Assembly: GCA_040755835.1 (NCBI GenBank)
Contig: JBFMAB010000020.1
Coordinates: forward strand, 138,502-202,501
From: JADLDB01 sp040755835
GTDB lineage: Bacteria; Myxococcota; Myxococcia; Myxococcales; Myxococcaceae
Direction: 5' to 3'
DNA length: 64,000 bases
Shown here piece after piece: positions 1-9,767 of this stretch (the first letter of the stretch is position 1; the number at the start of each line of letters is the position of its first letter). A model generated the notes under the pieces. That model had not been told where the DNA came from. It was given only the letters and a program-made list of their open reading frames with translations, and did no database searches. A program made the position numbers and the translations under genes.

Positions 1-1187
1 GGCGTGGGGCGCGAGGCCGGGGCGACGCACGACGACACCGTCTCGGCCTTGAAGCCCCCCCGCAGGCCCACGGTGAGGCCGGCGCCCGTCGCGCTGGCGC
101 CGCCGCCCGCGCCGATGCTGAAGGCCAGCGGCGAGCCGGCCGTGGCGCCCAGCGCCGCGAGTGTCTGCGACACGTCGATGCGGCCCTCCATGCCCAGCAG
201 CGCGGGCACGCAGGTGTTGGTGCCCGTGTCGATGCACGCGCCCGCGTCGAGATCGCATCTCGCCGTCGCCGTGGGCGAGGTGGGGCACGGCGTCAGCGCG
301 TCGCACCTCGCGCAGTTCGCCGCGGCGAGCGCCTTGTTCACCTGGTCCTTCAGCGACTTCGCCAGCTGGTCGATGAGCAGCGACTTGAAGACGGACAGGT
401 TGGCGCCGGTGCAGGCGCCGCAGCCGCCCTCGTTGGCGATGACGATGTCGTTGGGGTCGAGGCACGCCGGCAGGGGCGAGGCGCCCGAGCTGCCGCAGGC
501 CTTGGCGCCGGCGACGTCCGACACCTCGAGCGCCAGCAGCCGGTCCCACCGGGTGTCCACCTTGAGCTTGATGTTCAGCGTCAGCTGGTTGTCCGCCGGC
601 GTCGCGCGCGTGGTGTCGAGATCCACCGTGCACTTCACCGGGCCGCCGCCCGACAGGAGGCACAGCACCGAGTTGCGCTGCACCGTGGACACCGGCAACA
701 GCCCCGTCCGCACCGTCGCGGTGATGCGCGCCTCGAGAATGTCGGGCGCCGCCGAGGCGAAGTCGAGGCTGGTGATGTCGATGGTGATGGCGTGCCCGAG
801 ATCGCGCGCGTCGCACTTGCCGTCGAGGCGGCCGCAGGACTCCTGCGTGCAGTAGAGGTCGCCGGTGTCGGCGATCGCCAGCTGCAGGAGGTTGATGCCG
901 CCGAAGGCCACCTGCTCGATGCTGCACGGCACCGGCACCGTCAGCTGGCTGCCCGGCGCGAAGAACTGAAGGACGGACGCGGCGTTCTGGTTCAGCACCG
1001 CGAAGCCGCCCGAGGTGAAGCGGATCGCGCCGGCGGTGTCCAGCTTGCCGCCGTCGAAGCTGCCCTGCGGCAGCTGGCTGAAGCCGGCGCACGCGCAGCC
1101 GCCAGCCGGCGCCGAGCACGCGCCGAGCAGCGTGACGAGCGCCGCGGTCACGAGGAAGCGGCGGGACGGGTCAGGGCGGTGCGTCAT
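1..1187 (-). CDS. Predicted Cys-rich lipoprotein, C-terminus beyond left edge
   Basis: The reading frame is open from an ATG at 1187 to the left edge, about 395 codons, so the C-terminus is missing. The N-terminus has basic residues, a hydrophobic run and a lipobox ending LLGAC (Cys about residue 24), so it should be lipidated and exported to the envelope. The mature part is rich in Cys (CACAG, a GGCGAC segment, and a later cluster near CARCDALTPCP) and otherwise looks like an extracellular beta-rich protein with Gly and Ala runs. I do not recognise a family. It is transcribed divergently from the dehydrogenase at 1272 across an 84-base gap. The plus-strand open frame covering most of this stretch is a shadow of it. 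The lipoprotein call is seen in the sequence; the function is unknown. Confidence 0.7.
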   Translation of the reverse strand, partial: MTHRPDPSRRFLVTAALVTLLGACSAPAGGCACAGFSQLPQGSFDGGKLDTAGAIRFTSGGFAVLNQNAASVLQFFAPGSQLTVPVPCSIEQVAFGGINLLQLAIADTGDLYCTQESCGRLDGKCDARDLGHAITIDITSLDFASAAPDILEARITATVRTGLLPVSTVQRNSVLCLLSGGGPVKCTVDLDTTRATPADNQLTLNIKLKVDTRWDRLLALEVSDVAGAKACGSSGASPLPACLDPNDIVIANEGGCGACTGANLSVFKSLLIDQLAKSLKDQVNKALAAANCARCDALTPCPTSPTATARCDLDAGACIDTGTNTCVPALLGMEGRIDVSQTLAALGATAGSPLAFSIGAGGGASATGAGLTVGLRGGFKAETVSSCVAPASRPT

Positions 1188-1259
1188 GAGGGGCCCGTCT
1201 ACCCCCTGCCTTCCCCCGAAGTCGAGGGCGCCCGCCGCTTCCATGCGCGCCAGTCGGGG

Positions 1260-1265
1260 TAGGGT
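1260..1265 (+). promoter_or_regulatory. Candidate -10 element (TAGGGT) for leaderless transcript
   Basis: TAGGGT lies 6 bases before the ATG at 1272, and no Shine-Dalgarno sequence is visible between them. That spacing would put the transcription start at or next to the start codon. The same layout recurs before several other genes in this window. Inferred from spacing only. Confidence 0.4.
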
Positions 1266-1271
1266 GGCGCC

Positions 1272-2093
1272 ATGATTGAGCCCCGCGTCTTCCTCGTCAC
1301 CGGCTGCGCGAGTGGCATCGGCCGCCACCTCGCCGGCGCCATCGCGCGGCGCGGTGACCGCGTCCTGGCGACCGACGTCAACGCGCAGGGCCTCGACGCC
1401 GCCGCGAAGGCCGACGGGTGGGACGCGGCGCAGGTGGCGCGCGCCACCCTCGACGTGCGCGACGAGCGCGCGTGGGAGGCCGCGGTCGCGCGCGCGCTCG
1501 AGGCTTTCGGCCGCCTCGACGTGCTGCTCAACGTCGCCGGGTACCTGAAGCCCGGCTACTCGCACCAGCTCGACGCCGCGGAGGTCGACCGCCACTTCGA
1601 CATCAACGCGAAGGGCGTGGTGCACGGCGTGCGCGTCGTCGGCCGCCACTTCGTCGCCCAGCGAGCGGGCCACGTCGTGAACATCGGCTCGCTCGCCTCG
1701 ATGGCGCCGGTGCCAGGGCTGTGCCTGTACTCCGCGTCGAAGTTCGCCGTGCGCGGCTTCACGCTGGCCGCCGCGCAGGAGCTCGCGCCCCACGGCGTGA
1801 AGGTGACGCTGGTGATGCCCGACGCGGTGCAGACGCCGATGCTCGATCTCCAGGTCGGCTACGAGGAGGCGGCCATGACCTTCTCGGGCTCCAACCCGCT
1901 CACCGTCGGCGACATCGAGCGCGCGCTCTTCGAGGTGGTGCTGCCGAAGGCGCCGCTCGAGCTGCCGCTGCCCTTCACCCGCGGGGCGCTGGCACGCCTG
2001 TCCACGTTCCTCCCGGCGGCGGTGGTGCGCCTGGCGCCGCTCTTCACGAAGAAGGGGCGCGCGCGCCAGGAGGCGCTCAAGAAGGGCGGCTGA
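1272..2093 (+). CDS. SDR family NAD(P)-dependent oxidoreductase
   Basis: This 273-residue protein is a classical short-chain dehydrogenase. It has the cofactor motif TGCASGIG near residue 11, the structural NVAG near residue 91, a Ser in NIGSLAS, and the catalytic YSASK near residue 156, so all active-site residues are present. The length is normal for the family with a slightly extended C-terminus. The substrate cannot be told from sequence. It is a cytoplasmic Rossmann-fold enzyme, with no signal peptide. A decayed gene begins 2 bases after its stop and was probably once its operon partner. Confidence 0.9.
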   Translation: MIEPRVFLVTGCASGIGRHLAGAIARRGDRVLATDVNAQGLDAAAKADGWDAAQVARATLDVRDERAWEAAVARALEAFGRLDVLLNVAGYLKPGYSHQLDAAEVDRHFDINAKGVVHGVRVVGRHFVAQRAGHVVNIGSLASMAPVPGLCLYSASKFAVRGFTLAAAQELAPHGVKVTLVMPDAVQTPMLDLQVGYEEAAMTFSGSNPLTVGDIERALFEVVLPKAPLELPLPFTRGALARLSTFLPAAVVRLAPLFTKKGRARQEALKKGG

Positions 2094-2095
2094 CG

Positions 2096-3345
2096 ATGAA
2101 GGGGGAGCCGACCTCCGAGTTGGGCCGCCGCCGCCGCGCGTTCCCCGGCGCGTACTTCGACGATCAGCGGTGGGACTCGGAGTTCACGCCGAGCCCCCAC
2201 TCGCCGTACGAGAAGATGGAGGCCCTCGCGGCGCCGGGCGCCGAGGCGGTGCCGGCGATCGCCGAATACCTCGCCTCGAAGGAGCGCGACCTCGGCCGCG
2301 TGGCCTGCTTCGGCGCCCGCTGCCTCGGTCCGGCCGGCGTGGCGCTGCTGCCCGCGCTCGAGGCGCCGCTCGCCGACGACGGGTGCGACGACTCCGCGGC
2401 CCAGGCGATCGCCGAGATCGATCCGCCCGCTTTCGGGGCAAGCGGCCTGTACCGCTTCGCGGCGGCCGTGCGCTCGATGATGAGCCGCTCCTGCGCGTCG
2501 TCGAGGGCAAGCCGCGGACCCCGATCGCCCGTGGCGCTACGAGGAGCACGGCGTCGAGGCCGCCGCGCGCTGCGCCCCCGGGCTGTGGCACCCCGCGCTG
2601 CGGGATCCGCCGGTCGACGCCGTGACGCCCGGGAACCGCGGCTACGCGTGGAACGCGCTGGTGAGGCGCTGCGCTTGTACGGCACGCCGGCCGTCGACGC
2701 GCACACCGGGCGACGGGCCGGTGTCAGCGCGCCGACGCGTGAGCGCATCGGCTGGATGCTGGACGCGCTGCCGCGGCCAGTGTCCGCCGCGGAGCCCATC
2801 GCCTCGGGGACGACGCCTTCGTCCGCGGGAGCATCGACCCTTCTCTCGGCGGCGCCTTCCACCTGTACGCCGACTCGCTGCGCGTCGAACCGTCGGCCCA
2901 CGCGGCGTTCCAACTCGCGTCGATCGATCGCGCCTTCGGCGTGCTGATGACGGCCGCGCGCGTTGCGTGGGCCCGCGGACTGGGCCTTCGCGACGAAGGG
3001 TTGCTCGACGCACTGGCCCGCGCGGTCGCCCCGCTCGAGGGCTACCGCCTCAGCTGGAACAGCTGCGCGGCGAAGGACGCGGCGCGCGTCGCGGCGGCGG
3101 GGCTCCCGGGGCTCGCGCACGCCGGCACGAAGGACGCGGCGTACCTCGAGGCCGCGCGAGCCCACGTCGAGCGCGTCCGGGCCGACGGGCGCTGCTCTGG
3201 CGGGTGGCCGAAAGCGCGCGCCCGCCGGGGACACCACCGGGAAGTCGGCGGGCCTGTTTGCGAGATCGACGACGCGGTCCTCGTGCGCGGCGCCCGGGTG
3301 CGCGAGCGGTGCGCACAGGGACAGCCGTCGTCTGGGAAGAGGTGG
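2096..3345 (+). pseudogene. Decayed gene with at least five frame changes, family unknown
   Basis: A gene starts at ATG 2096, two bases after the upstream stop, and its coherent sequence jumps between frames. Frame 2 runs to about 2475 (helical, HEAT-like, near VPAIAEYLASKERDLG), frame 1 to about 2515 (EPLLRVVEGKPR), frame 3 to about 2660 (RPWRYEEHGVEAAARC, NRGYAWNALV), frame 2 to about 2805 (EALRLYGTPAVDAHTG, RERIGWMLDALPRP), and frame 1 from 2809 to about 3190 (LGGAFHLYADSLRVEP, LEGYRLSWNSCAAKDA). Further changes follow. Joined together this is one protein of about 400 residues with no family I recognise. The lesions are too many for a single assembly error, so I call it a pseudogene. The end is approximate; the converging carboxypeptidase gene begins at 3359. 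Confidence 0.65.
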
Positions 3346-3358
3346 TGGCGTGGCGCCG

Positions 3359-5593
3359 TCAGCCGCCGGGGGTCGGCTCGGGCGGCTCGGCGGGCACCGA
3401 TTCCGGCGTGTCGGCCGGGGAGGAGGGCGCCGCGATCACGGCCGGCGGCGCGCGGGCCTCGGCGATTTTCTGCGAAAGCGTGGCCTCGAGGGCCTTTGCG
3501 AACGCCACCATGGTGGGGTCCGGCGAGCCCTGCGCCTCGCGCAGCTTCGGCCACAGCGGCGCGTCGGGCTGCGCCGCCTTGACGAGGCCCGCCACCAGCG
3601 AGTCCACCGCCGCGTCGCGCGCCTCCTGCGGCGACGACTTGAGCGCCAGCAGCAGCTCCTGCGGCGCGTCGGTCGCCACCACCGCCAGCTGCTCGGACAG
3701 CCACGCCGAGGCGCGCGCGTCGCTCCCGGACGCGCGCACGAACTCGAACAGCCGGGCCGCCGCGTCCACGCTGCCCGCCGACGCCAACTCCACCAGCGAC
3801 GGCAGCACCGGCACGTCCAGGCCGTCTGCCTCGGCGGCCTTGCGCAGGCGCCCGTACACGTCGTCGGTGGCCAGCGCGCTCTCGAGCAGCAGGTGCGCGG
3901 ACGACGGCTCGCGCGGATCGAGCTGGTACAGCGCGTCGGCGATGACCGCGCGCAGCGCCGGGTCCGTCTCGCTGCGCCACGCGGTGCGGAGGAACGGCAC
4001 GCTCCTGCGCTCGCCCTTCTGTGCCAGCGAGAGGTACGTCTTCATGCGGCTCCGCAGATCGGCGAACGGGCCCACCACCGACTTCGCCTGCGTCATCGAC
4101 GCCACCGCCGCCGACGGACCCGACGAGGTGCCGGTCGCCGCCAACGCCGCGCCGAGCGCGTCGATGTGGCGCACCACCGTGCTGGCGCGGCCGGGGAAGT
4201 CATTCACCATCACCGAGAAGACGAAGCGCTCGCCGCCCACGGCCTGTACGTAGCCCGACAGCGCCGACACGTTCTCCAGCGTGCCCGTCTTGGCCCGCAA
4301 CCGCCCCACCGCGTCCGAGCCCTCGAAGCGGTACTTCAGCGTGCCGTCCTTGCCGGCGATGCCCAGCGCCGAGAGGTACTCGGGCATCAGCGGGAAGTTC
4401 TTCACCATGTACGTGAGCAGCTTGTTCGTCTGGGTCGCAGAGAAGCGGTTGGCGTCGTTGAGGCCCGAGCCGTTTTTCATCACGAAGCTGCCGCGGGGGA
4501 TGCCCACGTCCTGTGCGAGGAAGTCCTCGACCACCGCGATGCCGTTCGCCGTCGAGCCCGGCGCGCCGCGCTTCTCCGCGCCCAGCGTCTTGATCAGCTG
4601 CTCGGCCACGAAGTTCGACGAGTGCTTGTTCAGCTTCTTGAGCACGACGTCGAGCGTGTCCGACACCGCGACGTACAGCATCTTCTGGCCCGGCGGCACC
4701 GTGCCCGCGCGGACGCGCCCCTTCACCTTCACGCCGCGCTGCTTGAGCAGCTCCTTCACCGTGAAGCCGAAGTAGAGCGCCGGCTGGTCGATCTTCCGCC
4801 ACTGCGACCAGGTGCCCTTCTCGACGGGCACCACGCCGTCGACGGTGATCTTCTGCCGCACCCGGTCGCGGTCGACGCTGGACGACACGGTGAAGCGCCG
4901 CTGCGTCTTCGTGCCGGTCGCCAGCTGGCCTTCGACGACGAAGTAGTCACTGGCCGGCTCGAGCTCGATCGCCCCGGCGCTGCCCACCGTGTCGCCGGGA
5001 CGCAGGTACACGCCCACGGTGTTCCAGTTGAGCGACAGGGCGCCCGTGGGCGCCAGGTACGCCTTGTCACCCGACTCCTGGTCGTAGCCGGGCGGCTCGC
5101 GGTCCGCGTCGAACCACGTGTCGTCCACGACGATGTCCTGGACCTCTCTGAGGCCGGCGTGCACCAGCTCGCTGACGATGCCGTAGAGCCGCTCGGTGGT
5201 GATGGTCGGGTCGCCCTTCCCGCGAATATAGAGGATCTTCGTTTTGCCTTCCTTGAAGTCCGAGGGCGTGAGGAACTCCGTCTCGAAGCGGTACTCGGTT
5301 CCGAGCTGCGTCAGCGCGGCGGCGGCCGTGTAGAGCTTCACGTTCGACGCGGGGTTCAGCAGCTCGTCGGCGTCGCGCGCGAACACCACCGTGCCGTCGT
5401 CCAGGCTCTGCACCTGCACCGTCACCCGCGCGGTGCCCAGCGGCGACTGGTCGATGACGGACTGCAGGGCGCGGCGCAGCGCCTCGCGCTCCTGGTCCCG
5501 CGTGCGGGGGCCGGCCTGCGCCGAGCCAGCCCACGCCGCCAGCACCACCAGCACCCCCACCGCCCGCCGCATCGCCGCTGTTGTAGAACGCAT
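3359..5593 (-). CDS. dacB: PBP4-type D-alanyl-D-alanine carboxypeptidase/endopeptidase with C-terminal extension
   Basis: This 744-residue protein begins with a signal peptide ending in a typical AQA site. The penicillin-binding protein 4 (peptidase S13) domain fills about residues 30-500. Its three active-site motifs are visible: SNVK (SxxK) near residue 82, SSN (SxN) near 325 and KTG near 434. The family trims or cleaves peptidoglycan stem peptides in the periplasm. Residues from about 510 to the end are extra, helical and HEAT-like, with a Pro-rich tail; typical PBP4 enzymes stop before this. ATG 5593 is used; ATG 5572 gives an equally good signal peptide. It is transcribed divergently from the SRPBCC gene, 69 bases away. 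Confidence 0.88.
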   Translation of the reverse strand: MRSTTAAMRRAVGVLVVLAAWAGSAQAGPRTRDQEREALRRALQSVIDQSPLGTARVTVQVQSLDDGTVVFARDADELLNPASNVKLYTAAAALTQLGTEYRFETEFLTPSDFKEGKTKILYIRGKGDPTITTERLYGIVSELVHAGLREVQDIVVDDTWFDADREPPGYDQESGDKAYLAPTGALSLNWNTVGVYLRPGDTVGSAGAIELEPASDYFVVEGQLATGTKTQRRFTVSSSVDRDRVRQKITVDGVVPVEKGTWSQWRKIDQPALYFGFTVKELLKQRGVKVKGRVRAGTVPPGQKMLYVAVSDTLDVVLKKLNKHSSNFVAEQLIKTLGAEKRGAPGSTANGIAVVEDFLAQDVGIPRGSFVMKNGSGLNDANRFSATQTNKLLTYMVKNFPLMPEYLSALGIAGKDGTLKYRFEGSDAVGRLRAKTGTLENVSALSGYVQAVGGERFVFSVMVNDFPGRASTVVRHIDALGAALAATGTSSGPSAAVASMTQAKSVVGPFADLRSRMKTYLSLAQKGERRSVPFLRTAWRSETDPALRAVIADALYQLDPREPSSAHLLLESALATDDVYGRLRKAAEADGLDVPVLPSLVELASAGSVDAAARLFEFVRASGSDARASAWLSEQLAVVATDAPQELLLALKSSPQEARDAAVDSLVAGLVKAAQPDAPLWPKLREAQGSPDPTMVAFAKALEATLSQKIAEARAPPAVIAAPSSPADTPESVPAEPPEPTPGG

Positions 5594-5662
5594 CACCGGC
5601 GTGGGATTAAACCGTGGAAGGCGGCGCTCGAGAAAGTTGTAGGCTGCTGTGGGGAGGGTCAC

Positions 5663-6406
5663 ATGTCTGAGAACATCACGGTCTCGCGCGTCATCCCGGC
5701 GCGCCCGGAGCGCGTCTTCGCGGCCTGGCTCGATCCGATCGAGCACGGGAAGATGATCGGCTCGTCGGCCACCAGCGAGGACGACGGGCGCTTCACCGCG
5801 TGGGACGGGTACATCGAAGGGCGGACGCTGGAGGAGGTGCCCCCGGCGAAGATCGTGCAGGCCTGGCGGACGAGCGACTTCCCCGAGGACGCGCCCGACT
5901 CGATCCTCACCATCTACTTCGAGGCCGCGCCGGGAGGCACGAAGGTCACCATCCAGCACACGAACATCCCTGACGGGCAGGGCGCCAGCTACGAGTCCGG
6001 CTGGACGGAGCACTACTTCGAGCCGATGACGCGGTACTTCTCGTCCGCCGGCAGCAAGGTGAAGGACGTCGGCGCGGCGATCGGCCATGCTTTCGAGGAG
6101 GCCGAGGCGCAGGTCGAGGCCGTGGCCCACGACGCGCTCGAGGCCGTGGAGACGGCGCGCAAGCAGGCCCGCAAGCAGGCCGTCAAGGCGGTGAAGGCCG
6201 TCAAGCGCGTGCAGAAGAAGGCCGTCGCCCAGGCGAAGGCCGTCGGCAAGAAGGTGAAGGCGCTCGTGCAGCGCAAGAAGAAGGCGCCGTCGAAGAAGGC
6301 GAAGCCCGCCGGGAAGGCCACGAAGAAGCCCGTCCGCAAGCCTGCGCGCGCCGCGAAGGCCGTTTCATCGGCCCGAAAGGCGTCCCCCCGGAAGGCCCGC
6401 CGCTAG
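5663..6406 (+). CDS. SRPBCC/AHSA1-like protein with histone-H1-like Lys/Ala tail
   Basis: This protein has 247 residues. About residues 1-130 match the AHSA1-like SRPBCC fold (opening ITVSRVIPARPERVFAAW, with the family's GGTKVTIQHT strand), a hydrophobic-ligand or co-chaperone domain. From about residue 140 the sequence becomes a Lys/Ala repeat with KAVKAVKRV-type and KKAKPAGKATKKP-type patches, like the C-terminal tail of eukaryotic histone H1 and related bacterial proteins. Such tails usually bind nucleic acid. A GGGGAGGG Shine-Dalgarno sequence sits just ahead of ATG 5663. The domains are clear; nucleoid binding is inference. Confidence 0.82.
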   Translation: MSENITVSRVIPARPERVFAAWLDPIEHGKMIGSSATSEDDGRFTAWDGYIEGRTLEEVPPAKIVQAWRTSDFPEDAPDSILTIYFEAAPGGTKVTIQHTNIPDGQGASYESGWTEHYFEPMTRYFSSAGSKVKDVGAAIGHAFEEAEAQVEAVAHDALEAVETARKQARKQAVKAVKAVKRVQKKAVAQAKAVGKKVKALVQRKKKAPSKKAKPAGKATKKPVRKPARAAKAVSSARKASPRKARR

Positions 6407-6482
6407 GCTCCCAGCCGCCGGCGGGTTGAGCGAATGTCAGCCCGCCGTGCTAAGGCCTCACCTCGCTGAAATCAGCACGTCA

Positions 6483-6500
6483 CTTCCCCGTGGTGGGGAG
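6483..6500 (+). promoter_or_regulatory. Leader hairpin upstream of ssb
   Basis: CTTCCCC pairs with GGGGAG across a 5-base loop, 25 bases before the ssb start and just ahead of its AAAGGA ribosome site at about 6513-6518. It could modulate ssb translation. Structure seen, role inferred. Confidence 0.35.
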
Positions 6501-6525
6501 GTGCTCGAACCGAAAGGACGAAGTC

Positions 6526-6990
<465 letters not shown>

Positions 6991-7024
6991 TCCGGGGTAG
7001 GGTCGCCGCAGCATCAGACGAAGC

Positions 7025-7078
7025 GAAGGCCGGTCGCTCGGGAGCACTTGACGAAGCGGCCGGCTTTCCTGTTTGTTG
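7025..7078 (+). terminator. Rho-independent terminator after ssb
   Basis: A 14-base stem (7025-7038 with 7055-7068, two G-T pairs) encloses a 16-base loop and is followed by a T-rich stretch (TTTCCTGTTTGTTG). It lies 35 bases downstream of the ssb stop. Confidence 0.6.
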
Positions 7079-7164
7079 CGCCGCCTTTCGGGAAGCAGAC
7101 TTTTGACTACATCGGCGAAGGGGCCCGGTCCGACGCCGACCATCACCAGCAGGGGAGTCGTTTC

Positions 7165-8732
7165 ATGAATCTCAGAGCCCTCGCGCTCGGAACCGTGATC
7201 GGTTTCGTCGTGGCGTTTGCGCCGTCGTGTGGCGGCAGCAAGTGTGGACCCAACAACTGTAAAGAAGGCTGCTGCGATTCGGCTGGCAAGTGCGTGGCGA
7301 AGCCGAACAACAGCCTCAACACCACCTGCGGCTCGGGAGGCAACCAGTGCGCGGACTGCACCACGTCCGGCCAGGTGTGCAACGCGACGACCAACACCTG
7401 TGGCTCGATCAGCACGGGCGGCGGCGCTGGTGGGGGCACGGGCGGCGGCTCGGGCGGTGGTACCGGTGGTGGCACGGGCGGCGGCTCCAACTGCACGGGC
7501 TGCCTCCTCCCCAACGGCACCTGCGTTGCGGGCAACACGGTGAACAACTGTGGCTCCGGCGGCGTGGCCTGCATGGCGTGCCCGGTCGGCCAACTGTGCA
7601 CCGACAGGATGTGCCAGACCCCCGTCGTCACCAAGAAGATCGGCGATTCCTGCACCCAGGCGTCGGAGTGCCAGGCCAGCCTCGGCGCGAACGCGATCTG
7701 CAAGACGATGACCTCGTCGGGCAACGCGACCTACACCGGCGGCTACTGCACGATTCCCTGCCAGGATGACACCGTCTGCGGCTCGGGCGCCTTCTGCGTC
7801 GGCCTGGAACCGCGCTACGGCGAAGACGACACCTTCTGCTGGGACAGCTGCTCCAACGGCGACCCCTGCCGCACCCCCGGCTACGCCTGCTACAGCGTCG
7901 GTCGCCGGGACGGCTGCTGGCTGGAGCCGCTGCCCGAGCAGGACGCCGGTCCGCCGGCCGACAAGATCGGCAACCCCTGCAACATGGACAGCCAGTGCCA
8001 GAACCCGCCTGATCGCGGTGGCATCTGTTCCACGAAGGATCCGGACCTGGGCAGGATTTTCCCGGGCGGCTACTGCTCGACCACCTTCTGCGCTTCCAAC
8101 ACGGAGTGCTCGGTGGACGGGGGGCGCTGTGCGTCGGGTTCGGCGACAATGGCTCGCGCTGCATGCGCCACTGCGCCATGGGCGCAGGCTCCTTCGCGGA
8201 CGCCGGCCAGTCGGATTGCCGATCGGGCTACCTGTGCCTCTCGCTCACCCGGCCGGACGGCGGCCGGACGCCGGACGGCATCTGCCTTCCGCCCCCGCCG
8301 CCGGCTCCCACCACCGTCGGCCAGCCCTGCACCGCGACGTCGGCGTGCGACAACGGCGGCACCACCTTCGGTGAGTGCCTCACCGAGGTCGTCACCCTCG
8401 GGGACGGCGGCACGGCCCCGTCGGGCTTCCCCGGCGGCTACTGCACACTGGCCAACTGCCAGGACGACAGCGACTGCGGCCCGGCGGGCGCGGGCGTCTG
8501 CCTCCGGGTGACCAACGACCCGAACGCCCCCCTGCAGACGCTCTGCTTCGCGGCCTGCACCGGCGCGGGCGCCGGCCAGTCGACGTGCCGCACCGGCTAC
8601 GTCTGCCAGGCTTTCAGCCTCGCCGACGGCGGCTCCTCGACGGACGGCTACTGCGACCCGCGCTGCGACGCGCCGGGCGGCGGCTGCCCGACGGGCCGCA
8701 CCTGCAACACCAACACCGGCTACTGCATGTAA
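7165..8732 (+). pseudogene. Cys-rich lipoprotein gene interrupted by a frameshift at a G6 run
   Basis: Start ATG 7165 has AGGGGAG 8 bases ahead. The protein begins with a signal sequence ending FAPSC, a weak lipobox, then Cys-rich repeats (GGNQCADC, a Gly-Thr-Gly linker near residue 90, then recurring CxxxxxC modules such as GGYCTIPCQDDTVCGSG). This is a common style for myxobacterial surface proteins. The frame-1 reading loses its sense at a run of six G bases (8119-8124). From there frame 3 carries on the same Cys pattern (GGYCTLANCQDDSDCG) to a stop at 8732. One extra G would restore a protein of about 522 residues. It may be a true pseudogene, phase variation or an assembly error. No enzymatic family is recognised. 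Confidence 0.75.
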
Positions 8733-8739
8733 GCCGGTG

Positions 8740-8771
8740 GGTGGGGCCGCCGCCTCGCGCGGCGCCCCACC
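8740..8771 (+). terminator. GC-rich hairpin after the lipoprotein gene
   Basis: Arms at 8740-8753 and 8759-8771 pair (GGTGGGGC...GCCCCACC) with one bulged base. It starts 8 bases after the stop at 8732. There is no T-tract, so termination efficiency is uncertain. Confidence 0.4.
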
Positions 8772-8885
8772 TCGCAGTGACACGGGGCGGCTTCCCTTGC
8801 CGGGGAGTCGCCTCGTCGCGTTTCTTCCGGCCCCGGAGGGGTTGCCAGGTGCAACGGCGGCGGCCGGCGCGTAGGAGACACCTTC

Positions 8886-9767
8886 ATGGCCGACGGCGTG
8901 GCGCGCGGGCTGTTGCCCGGAGACTTGAGAGCGGTGGTGGCGGTGGCCACGGACGCCGCCCGGGACGCCCGCAGGCGCCACCGGCTGGCGCCCACCTCCG
9001 CCGCGCTCCTGGCACAGGGGCTGGCTGGCGGCGCGCTGCTGGCGTCGCTGCAGAAGGGCGACAGCCGGGTCAACCTGCAGGTGGAGTGCGACGGGCCCCT
9101 GCGGGGCTTCTTCGTCGACGCTGGCGCCAACGGCGAGGTGCGCGGCTACGTGAAGAACCCCCACGTCGACCTCGAGCTCGGCGAAGGCGAATTCCGTTGG
9201 CGAGGCGCCATGGGCAACGACGGCTTCCTCTCGGTGCTGCGGGACATCGGCGCGGAGTACTACCGCTCGTCGGTGCAGCTGCGCGCGATGGACCTGGCGA
9301 AGGACCTCGACCACTACTTCGAGGTGAGCGACCAGGTCCCCACGCACGTGGCGCTCACGCTGCGCCGCCTGCCCGAGGAGCCGCTGGGCGTGGTGGCGGG
9401 CGCGCTGGTGCAGGCGCTGCCCGAGGGCGACCGGCAGGCGCTCGAGGCCGTCGGCCGGTCGCTCCAGGCTTCGCTGGACGCGGCGGTGGCCGCGGCCGAC
9501 GCGCCCACACCCGAAGGCCTCTTCTCGGCGCTCTTCTCCGCGGGCCAGGCGCTGACCGCCTACCCGGTGCGCTTCGTCTGCACCTGCTCGAAGGCCCGGG
9601 CGCTGGAGACGCTCAAGTCCCTCGGCGCGGCCGACGTGCAGCGCATCGTCGACACGCTGGGCTCGACGGCCGTCACCTGCCACTTCTGCGGCGCGAAGCA
9701 CGAGATCACCCTGCCGGACCTGCTCCGGATCCTCGAGGACCTCGGCGCGGGCGCGCCGAAGGACTGA
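8886..9767 (+). CDS. hslO: Hsp33 redox-regulated chaperone
   Basis: This 293-residue protein matches Hsp33. The N-terminal domain has the family stretches AALLAQGLAGGALLASL and GPLRGFFVDAGANGEVRGYV. The C-terminal redox switch has CTC near residue 231 and CHFC near residue 264, giving the four zinc-binding cysteines in CxC...CxxC order. On oxidative stress the cysteines form disulfides, zinc is released and the holdase activity is switched on. GGAGA lies about 8 bases ahead of ATG 8886. The gene stands alone and converges on the OmpA lipoprotein gene, sharing a long hairpin at their stop codons. Confidence 0.95.
   Translation: MADGVARGLLPGDLRAVVAVATDAARDARRRHRLAPTSAALLAQGLAGGALLASLQKGDSRVNLQVECDGPLRGFFVDAGANGEVRGYVKNPHVDLELGEGEFRWRGAMGNDGFLSVLRDIGAEYYRSSVQLRAMDLAKDLDHYFEVSDQVPTHVALTLRRLPEEPLGVVAGALVQALPEGDRQALEAVGRSLQASLDAAVAAADAPTPEGLFSALFSAGQALTAYPVRFVCTCSKARALETLKSLGAADVQRIVDTLGSTAVTCHFCGAKHEITLPDLLRILEDLGAGAPKD

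Noticed and set aside
4..855. A 283-codon plus-strand frame at the left edge
   Set aside because: The minus strand has an uninterrupted lipoprotein frame with a lipobox over the same bases; the plus frame lacks sense.
6480..6525. tRNA-like T-loop sequence before ssb (GCTCGAACC)
   Set aside because: No acceptor, D or anticodon arm can be folded around it.
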